Origin: Hypsibius dujardini
Lineage: Eukaryota; Tardigrada; Eutardigrada; Parachela; Hypsibiidae
NCBI GenBank assembly: GCA_001579985.1
Contig: LRSR01012111.1
Coordinates: 1-29,125 of the forward strand
DNA length: 29,125 nt
Direction of reading: 5' to 3'
Below the pieces are notes generated by a model, which saw only the letters and a program-made list of their open reading frames with translations, was not told the origin of the DNA and did not search any database. The translations under genes were made by a program, and so were the position numbers. How positions within the stretch are numbered: the stretch's first letter is position 1; the number at the start of each line of letters is the position of its first letter. Of the stretch, positions 21,208 to 29,125 are shown one piece after another.

Positions 21208-24200
21208 TCAGTAGCTTGTAGAGTCAACACTAACCGGGAACTCTCTATACTGGAGGTCTTCGATGTACCACTGGCTCCAAGATGTAGCGAAATTCTGCTG
21301 CCGAGAATACCTGTTGAAAGGGGCAAGCTACATGGTATTAAAGTTGTATAAGGTACTGAAGTTGTACATGGTATCAAGGTTCTGGAAAGGCCGGTTCGGA
21401 ATTTCAAGAGCTGAGTTTGTTCTTCACAAAACTCCGGCATTTAACGAACCTGAGAACAAAAAGGCAAACGCCAGCCATCAGTGCTACCAGAAATGCTACA
21501 AGACCGCCCGATAATCCGCCGACGTTGAACGCTTCTGCTGATAGAAAAGAGAGGCTCAGTAAGAACCGTTTGATGTTTGCGTACATAAAACATAAGACAT
21601 ATACTTACGAGAAACTCCGCATTTATCGCCTTGGTATCCACAGACAGGCTCGTCTGGAACAGGCCACACCCCGGGCCAGGCGTCGGGATGAGGGATCACG
21701 GGTTCCATCAAGGTAGACCCTCCGCGTTGCAACAAAAAAACCTACAGACGGAGAAGATTCATCTTATAAATTTGGTTATAACACGGCAGACTTTCTCCGG
21801 TCTGCTGACTTTGGCGGGCTCCCTCAAAATAGTCCACACGACAAGTCTACCCAGTGTGTGTCGTATAGCTCACACGGCAAGTTTGCCCAACGGTCAGTTA
21901 GTCCCTCAGATCTGGATAGCCCAATCGACAACTCCTCCCACCTCGACTGCTTGGTCTTTCCCCAGTGTGACGGTTGGGTCTTACTGCTTGACGCCCCATC
22001 CATATCACTATCACATCCATCACCATCCAAGTCCCATAGAGCTTGCCATTTAATCTCACATCGTCTTAAACGACAGTGAATTGACACTCAATTCGTGTAG
22101 TCTTTCGCCAAGTGCTGTGACTCTTACAGTCAGCTGGATCTGTTACCGCGAACCAATCTTTCCTCTCTTCAGAAACCCATTCAGTGATCTGCTTCCGCGT
22201 GTGTAAGCCATTCCCGTCGTCAGTAATACTTCATCACGTACTTCTTCCGGTTTGCTATCCCACTCATTCATTCATATAACGAAAGGCGCTTTATATAAAT
22301 CGTTACTCGGACTCCTGCCGTAAGATCAAGTCCAAAGTATGCATACGGAAAGCCATCAACAGACATCGTTGGTGTACTCTTGACCGGAAGGCTGTAACAT
22401 CGCACCAGTTATCATTTACGATTGCCTCTCCATCTCTAGGCTTACTTTTCATACCGCTCTGTATTTTCGGAAGTACATAAAGCAACGTGCGCCATCTTTA
22501 CAGATATCAGTTCCTACTCAGCAACAAACCATTCTAACACATTTTTTTTCTATTACATTTGGCCGTCTTCGACGAACGTCTTTCCCTTCGTCATTTGCAA
22601 TGCCAAAACGAATAGAACCTTTACTCCCCCTGAAATGGCTTCTCGTGTTTGCATAAGTGCTAAAAGACCCGGAAGTGTTATAATAACTAGGAAAACCTCA
22701 ACCATGACTTTAGTAGAAATTGTCTGTAGTCAAATTATCTTTTTAATACGGAAAGACCTTCAAGAGTTTGATGCCTTCGTGGTTGGCTAAATAAGCCGTC
22801 TTTATAGACCTTGCGTGACACACATTTTAAACGAAGCCATAACCGAGGCACCAAAAAAGACGCAAAAATCAAAAGCTCACTTTTCTTTTGACTCAGGATT
22901 ACGTATCTACGATACCCTGAACCTGTATAATAACCCAGTTGCTCGGTACGATCGAAGCGGGTATCACGGTAGCAAAGCAGTGCTTCGGCGCGACAACCAA
23001 CGCGCTGAGTCATGGTTTTGCGTTGTTCTCCTAACGCGTTTACGTTTTTCTCTTAACGCGTCTACGTTTTTGTCACGCAAGACCTTTCTGAAGAGCCCGT
23101 AGACGTAACAGAATTTGCTTTCTTCGCTGCCTCGGTTGCGGTTTTGTTTAAAAATTATGTGTTCTTCAAGCTCACTATTACATTACATCGATTGTGTATG
23201 ACAGGAGTGCTACATTTACCGTCCGGTCCAAGTTGCCAGGGCTGAAACTGGCCACGGAAAAGTCGGGAATACGTTGACCGTAACTGTCGATGTAGACCTT
23301 GTCGAATTCTGTCGGGATTGTGCGATTCAGCAGTCGGCGTCGTAGACCACGCCCGTCGGAAAGGTCAGCGCCGTCCTCCCATGCTTCTTGCATGACCTGG
23401 CAAAACAAACTGAAGAATTATGCAAAAGTCTCTACAAATTACATCACAACTCACCGTCAGAGTTGGCTAATGTAACACTGCCACATTTAGGACTTCACTT
23501 AAAACGCTCCAGTCACACCACCTGCATACCTTTCCGACTATCATCAGAGCATTATAGCTGCCGATCAGATTATCAAAGATGGGTGCAGACTGAAACAGGC
23601 AAGCGCAGTGAATCAGCCGGATTAATTATCAATTCTGACCTGTCGATGATGGGAAGATGAGATCTTCTACGAGCGGCACTCCAAAAGCCTTGGGGTACTC
23701 AGCTGTTTATATCGCGACTTGAAGGTGTGTTCTAATTCTGGTATTGCTAATATTTAAATCAGCTACTTCTGCATTATTTCTGAAAGTTTTATTGGAGTAC
23801 GGCTAAAGACCTAGAGGGAAGGAATTTTCCTAGCGGAAAGTAGTTGACCGCAGTGTAAACGTGAATTATGTCCAGCGGCTTATACGCGCCTCAGCCATTC
23901 CATTCATTTTTCCTTATTGACGTAAACAGCCTAATCACAGAGCTAATTGATACAGTTGAAATAAAAGGATTCCGGCAAGGATAAAAAAAGGTGAAAATCA
24001 ATGCAGTGTTTTAGCTTCGCTTGCTTGATTGATTTGTGACTGAATTGATTGATTGTTGTTCTCAACAGGGTGTCGGTATTTGTTCTAGCCACTGTCCACA
24101 CCAATCTATTCTCTGAATCTTTTGCGATGTGCAGTAACCGGCTGTAGGGGAAGTGTCTCTTGTTTCATTCAGTAGCGGAATTTTGTTTGTTCCCATATAA

Positions 24201-27200
24201 GTTCATTTAAAACAACATAATATGCGGTTGCAATAATACTGACAAGTGTGTCTTCCAAAAGAAATTACTCTTCTCAGATGCCTGCCTGCAAGTCCGTGGA
24301 AATCAGATTTTACCGCTTATGAAGCCATGATCGAACTACCTATGTTGAGTTATTTAAAAAGCAGTCGCTTGGTGCAGAGTGAATAATCGAGTAGCAAGAC
24401 TTTTGGAGAGCCCTTCGTACTAGGGTTGAAAACGATGATTGATTATCTGCCCTACTAATTGGCCACACTTACTTCGGGGGTAAACTCGTCCCGTGTGATG
24501 TTGTACATTGTATTGGTTCGCCGGCGAAATTCGCGGAACAGATCCATTGAGCGATTCTGTTTTAAGAAGTCTCCGTCGTAGAACCGCGAGATGGTCAGCA
24601 CGGAGCGGAAGGCATCCGTTGCAGCCGACACCTGCATTGAAAATGAGCAGAGGTTCCATCCATGATCGAACTACCTATGTTGAGTTAGGTTGTCGCTTAA
24701 CGACATTAAGGGTTAGCCTTACAGCTGTTACACGCACCTCGAAGGGGTCTGTTACATTCTGTCGGTACCACGATGTCCAGAACTGGTTGGGTACTTCGGG
24801 CCACAGGTCCAGAGTGATGTAGACCTATGAGAATGTCGGAAGACAAAGTGACACCTCACAATATTATTAATTTGGCACCGTTGATACATTTTCTTTTTTA
24901 GCTTTTGACAACTGTCTTTGAATTGGAGGAGCTGCCGCTTCCTTTAGGAGCAGACTGATATTTTTACCCTTCCAAATTAGATTATATTAATGCCCCATTG
25001 AATTATCCTCCGAAAGGTTCGAATATTAAGAGCTAAAGGCCCAAGGACGTACATAAGATCCATCAGTCATGTTTCGGGAATGTGCAGCCAACTGAAGAAT
25101 TCAATTCATTAGGTCAGTACATTGATCTCTTGATTACTTTGATCTCCGTGACCTACCATTAGCTTTCTTATTCCCTCAGAGCCGCCAAATAACATCACTA
25201 AAAATACAAGCAAGAATCCCTTAGTAATTACAATCGTGTATCCGTTTGGTCGTTTCCATGTGCATCATATTTCGACACATCAAAGGCGATAATTTCCCTG
25301 AAAACTATAAGAAACAATGACGATTGACAACTTTAATTTCAGCTTTTATTAAAAGAAAAATAAACAATTTGCGAACAATTGGCTTTGAAATGCACTATAT
25401 CATGTCATTCCATGTCTTGGTTTATCTCAGAACTCTTAATCAAGAACCGCTAGTTAATTTCAAAGGGGAGAATGTAGAGCTCACCACGACTGACGGACCG
25501 GAACTTGAAGAGAGTAGTAACACACGATTGGTCATCGTCGGACCACATGTCGTGATAAATGGGCAGTCCCAATGTCCTCTTGGGCTCAGCTAGCATTAAT
25601 TGCCCTACCCGGTCCATAAAACTATAGGCATATCGCAGTTTGCGGGGATCACCGGGACTTTTATCCTGTACGATGAAAATGGTCTTCCATGCGTAAAATC
25701 GCAGCAGCGTGAGGATGACGCTGACGTGGGTCTCTGCGGGGCTTTGAGGGAGACTAAGTACCGTCGACAGCATGGGCAGTCGATTGCTGCTAGTCAAGTC
25801 GATGCCTATCATTCTGAAATATGTACAGAAATAATGCCTGACTCTTTTCCTTGTTCACATATAAACAGTCGTATGATAAATTTTGAATTAAATTTTGAAG
25901 GATAAATTTTGAAATATTTTGCTAACCGTACGCGTGACCTTGACCTTACCCTTTGACCTTCCATCGACGGTTTTTAATTATTTTTTCCACTCGAAAATCT
26001 ATTACACCAATACGTTGTGCTGTTTTGAAGTAATTCTTACGTGTTTAATACCAAGGCATTCCAGAATCCGATTAGAGATAAAACAGCAGCCGTCGAGAAA
26101 TCGTCGTTTCTGCAGGGATAGCCTGAAATTCGGTAGAAAAGACACGGGATGACGGCGGACAATGTACTGTACGTGCACAGTAGGAGGAATCCCTATTCCT
26201 AGTGTGTGAAGTTCGTATTTGTTGACGTGATTTGCCGCTTGATATTTCAACGTTGATTCTCATGTTGCTCGTACGTTCTCGTATGTACTCATACTGTAAT
26301 TCTCCTTTTGTAGTAGTTTTGTTCTCGTCTTGTGCGAATGATGTTTCTGTGTCAGCCTAAGAATTCCTTGTTTACATTGTATAATCGTCTCTCCGCTAAG
26401 GATGAGTCTTCGAAGCTCGTGGTTCGAGACTCGACTTTGATTTCTACTTTCTCGTTCAGTTTACTTTTCATCCTCTTGCGAGCGTGCTTCTTTCAATTTC
26501 TTTGTCTTTGTGCAAGCGATAACTTGTAAAAGTAGTACTTGACTTCCGCGTTCTCAAAGAGAAAATAGGTCGTCTCACTAGCTGGCTCCTTTTCCTGACC
26601 TATTTTGAGCCATTGACAATGTCAATCGTCCATCACTGCTCAATTCGACAAACGGTGGAAAGAACGTTTTCGTCAACGAATCCAATCCAAAATTCACTTT
26701 GGCATCACCTGGCGTGAGCAGACAAAAATGTTTTGAAGTCAGTGGGCGTAGCTGGCTATCATTATCACGTGGTATTAGAAACTTTGCGAGTGCAATTTCA
26801 AAAATTACCATAACTCTCCCCCTCTGCCGTGTAACCTTTTGTCCGCTGATACTAATTGATTTCAAACTATCGGATAGGGTCAACCGAAACGTACTAGGGC
26901 CTTCGATCATTTGGAGAAGTGGTCAACGATCGACAGTGGCTCGGTATAGGCCAGATTCCTCGTACCTACTGGATATGTATGTGCCGGTACAAGTAAAACA
27001 CAAACGTGACGGTATGGTGTCCCTGTCCCATGCACATGTCTGGTTTCACGGCTCATTAGATATGGATGGTTTTTAAAACTAGAATAAGTTAATCTTAGAA
27101 TACGAAGCGACGGTACAGAAAATTTTCAAACGGAATTATCTTTTTCCATATTTTAAAACGAATGTTAGGATATTCACGACTGACAGGGTATCCTTCGTCT

Positions 27201-27615
27201 CTTCCGTCCGACCGAATCGCCACTTAGTCTTACCCGGCATCTCTCCTCCGCCGTAAACGAAAACGAACACTTTGCTCGCCTTCTCCCGTCGGTAATAGTA
27301 ATCCGCCAGGAACTCTGACGGCTTGTCCACCACCGTCAAACAGGTCCGGGCACCCGACTCGCTGTATGTGAAATGCAGGCTTTTATTGTACTTCCGTTGA
27401 AGGTCTTCCACGGCCAGACTGAACGTCGGTCCCAGAACGGCAAGGGAAGTCCGTGAGCGGGTCCCGGTGACGGCTCCAAAAGCGATCACTTCAACCTCCA
27501 CAGCTGGCCGCGAAATGTTGGGATATGTGAACGTGCTTGATACACAGTGCAAAAATGCTGCGAACATAACGGCATAAGAGATGGCAAATTGAACCGCTAT
27601 GCCGAAAAGAGGCAT
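21208..27615 (-). CDS. Receptor gene C: ANF-receptor ectodomain, single-pass, very short tail (cyclase-less receptor-guanylyl-cyclase-like)
   Basis: An intact paralogue of A with the same 12-exon structure: 27615-27234, 26122-26041, 25813-25485, 25197-25157, 25091-25053, 24824-24738, 24631-24473, 23589-23530, 23396-23220, 21741-21609, 21537-21450 and 21310-21208. It gives 559 residues. Signal peptide ~1-27; Cys92 and Cys131 likely paired; ectodomain motifs FYAWKTIFIVQD, MLFGGSEGIRKLM, VYITLDLWP, VLTISRFYDGDF, FDNLIGSYNAL, FDKVYIDSYGQRIPDF; hinge WPGVW with Cys486 and Cys493; TM ~504-525; a 33-residue tail with TSWSQWYIEDL that stops after STSY. Eight of twelve exons have the same length as in A. 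In exon 9, 50 of 59 residues are identical. A GTTAGT donor just before the last ten codons could allow alternative 3' exons, but none was found. The ligand is unknown. Confidence 0.86.
21742..23219. other. Long intron 9 of gene C
   Basis: A 1.48-kb intron, the largest in the array, against 463 bp in gene A. It contains the inverted repeat above, plus a segment at about 22220-22320 sharing words with the A-B intergenic DNA. No exon was recognised. Confidence 0.7.
22815..23168. repeat. Inverted-repeat element in gene C intron 9
   Basis: The left arm at about 22815-22872 (CACACATTTTAAACGAAGCC, AACCGAGGCACC) pairs with the right arm at about 23106-23168 (TGCCTCGGTTGCGG, TTTAAAAATTATGTG). Between them a ~22-bp direct duplication (TAACGCGTTTACGTTTTTCTC and its TAACGCGTCTACG variant) lies at about 23030-23075. 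Both frames across it are non-coding. Confidence 0.6.
26590..26950. repeat. Foldback element in gene C intron 1
   Basis: An imperfect palindrome. Left words GAGCCATTGACAATGTC, ACGTTTTCGTCAAC, GGCATCACC, GCAGACAAAAATG and CAGTGGGCGTAGCT pair with right words ATAACTCTCCCCCTCTG, CCTTTTGTCCGCTGATACTAA, GGTCAACCGAAACGT and GACAGTGGCTCGG. The core (GGCATCA ... GTGGGCG.AGCT ... TAACTC.CCC ... GCTGATACTAA) matches the copy in GPCR intron 1. Confidence 0.65.
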
Positions 27616-29125
27616 TTTCTTCGTAGCACGACAAATCGGAATTGATCAATGCCACATTTGGGACGTTTCGGGAGGAAGAAAGAAGTGGATTAGACGAGAG
27701 AAAAGACAGACTGGAAAAATATGGAATCTTGAGGTACATGTTACTTACATGCCTTGGCGGCTCCCTTTTTTGTCGTATGCGAGGTACGCAGCTGTAGCTA
27801 ATTCGTCCTACACCGGAAATTATAACTGAACTCTGTCACGGCATTTTAAATCTCAAGAGGGAAGAAAGGAGCCACTTAAAATCTCCGATTGCCCTTTAAT
27901 TAAGTTTTTCTCAATAACAGTCTTAAGATGGGAACATGATAAGAATGTTTGTCAATGCGGCAATTTCATTTCGCAAAAAAAGATCCGGTCGTGTGAAACT
28001 TTATCTTCTGTGGTCGGAAAGTGTATTGGCAGTCATCCTTCATCGGTCACAAATATTTTGCAGACCATTCTACGAAGCTGATGAGTCTTCTCAAATGGGT
28101 CTCGCCGTTTGTTTACGTGTGATACGTGTTGTTGGTGACACAAATGATCGATCGACCGGTGGAGACAGTGGATACTTCACATACGATGTATCGTATAACC
28201 ACATGTTTAATTAGATATCAGTTATGCTGCACCTGTATACATGTACATGATGGCATCGGCCTATGCCACGCGGAATCTCCGTGACCTTTGCAAGGTAAGA
28301 ATAAAATTTTTATTTCTCTGTTGCAGCTTGGCCGAAATTAACTTTTGTGTTGGGGCGGGTAGCTGGAGTCCGGTATCCTTCAATTACAATTACAATAATA
28401 ATAATAAAATCCAGATTGGGTCGGCTGGAGTAGCAGTATAATTGCGCAACAGCTGAATATTTTGGCACATCTTAAAAAATTCCTTGCAATGACATCAACG
28501 AGGAGCATTTCATGTCGGAGTCTGAAGTGAAACAGATGAGTATTCCTACTGAGAGAAAAATAAACGGTTACGTTTTCCGGTAAAATTGGTTCAAATTAAG
28601 TTTTGTTTGATTTTTGGACTAAATCAAAATAGCAGAGCACTCCAACGTCCTACAGTTAATGATTCAAGCGAATAAACAGACTGAACGCCATGTTCAAAGT
28701 CAGTCGTCGACGTAAACAGCGAAAACTCAAACTGTCCCAACTTGGCTGGATATGGCTCTGCATGTATTTCTTGTTGTTAAATTGAGTGTCAATTACATTT
28801 TAGATTTGACGTCGTTATAAAAAAACATGCAAAACTGCTGTCGGAAAGGGGTATCTGAATCCTTCAGTGTTTTTTTAAATAACAAATTTGCCCGTGACCT
28901 TTTAACCGTTTCCGAATTTTTCGCAAAATTGGCTATTCAAATGGCCTCCCTCAGTACAGAAGCTTGGGCAAGCCAAGTTGAAACAGTTCTGTACAAGCAT
29001 TTCATTGACCACTGGAACTTTTCAAAAACATTACAAAAGGGGCTTTATCTGCAAGCCATGATTCTTCTGTACCATTCGAACTCGTTTATCTTATGATTTC
29101 AACGTTCGGACATACAGATTGACAG
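27616..29125. other. Region upstream of gene C, no gene recognised
   Basis: About 1.5 kb that must include the gene C promoter at its left end. The ORFs present (for example 27936-28214 and 28827-29096) lack recognisable motifs and flanking splice logic. A short AATTACAAT/AATAATAATAA run lies at about 28382-28410. Nothing else is supported. Confidence 0.6.

Noticed and set aside
11695-27615. Calling A and C orthologues of natriuretic clearance receptor NPR-C
   Set aside because: The short tail is similar in plan, but the WPG.W and CGY....C hinge and the SW.QW motif resemble receptor guanylyl cyclases, so independent domain loss is more likely.
28827-29096. Plus-strand 89-codon ORF near the right edge
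   Set aside because: No recognisable domain, no convincing splice context, and of a length expected by chance.

Overview
This is a window of an animal nuclear genome. The genes are split by short introns, mostly with GT-AG borders. The proteins are animal or eukaryotic types: VPS26C, pirin, a rhodopsin-like GPCR, and receptors with an ANF-receptor (periplasmic-binding-protein-like) ectodomain. Microsatellites and small inverted-repeat elements lie in introns and intergenic DNA. Compact genes with tandem receptor-guanylyl-cyclase-like copies would suit a small ecdysozoan, perhaps a tardigrade, but the species cannot be settled from the sequence alone.

Layout. (1) 1-2325, minus strand: seven exons of VPS26C (DSCR3), the Commander/Retriever arrestin-like subunit, with its last ~40 codons beyond the left edge. 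(2) 2326-2787: a 462-bp divergent intergenic segment. (3) 2788-5072, plus strand: a complete ten-exon pirin gene with an intact Fe-binding site and one GC-AG intron. (4) 5073-7525: no convincing gene; one short ORF with a membrane segment. (5) 7526-10953, plus strand: a three-exon class A GPCR whose introns hold foldback elements and a GACA microsatellite. (6) 11695-27615, minus strand: a head-to-tail array of three related receptor genes, here called A (11695-15583), B (17734-19552) and C (21208-27615). A and C are intact 12-exon genes for 583 and 559 residues. B is a pseudogene with several stops and a frameshift; its first exon is cut at an inverted-repeat element and exons 2-6 are missing. 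(7) 27616-29125: nothing recognised.

The main point of interest is the receptor array. The encoded proteins have a signal peptide, an ANF-receptor ligand-binding ectodomain, a receptor-guanylyl-cyclase-type juxtamembrane hinge (WPG...W...P.CGY....C), one membrane span and a cytoplasmic tail of only ~33-54 residues. I find no kinase-homology or cyclase domain downstream of any copy. They therefore look like cyclase-less relatives of receptor guanylyl cyclases, similar in plan to the natriuretic clearance receptor but apparently derived independently.

A second theme is small foldback DNA. At least four related imperfect palindromes sit at about 8690-9345, 10398-10520, 11300-11560 and 26590-26950. 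Two further unrelated inverted repeats lie at 19130-19390 and 22815-23168.
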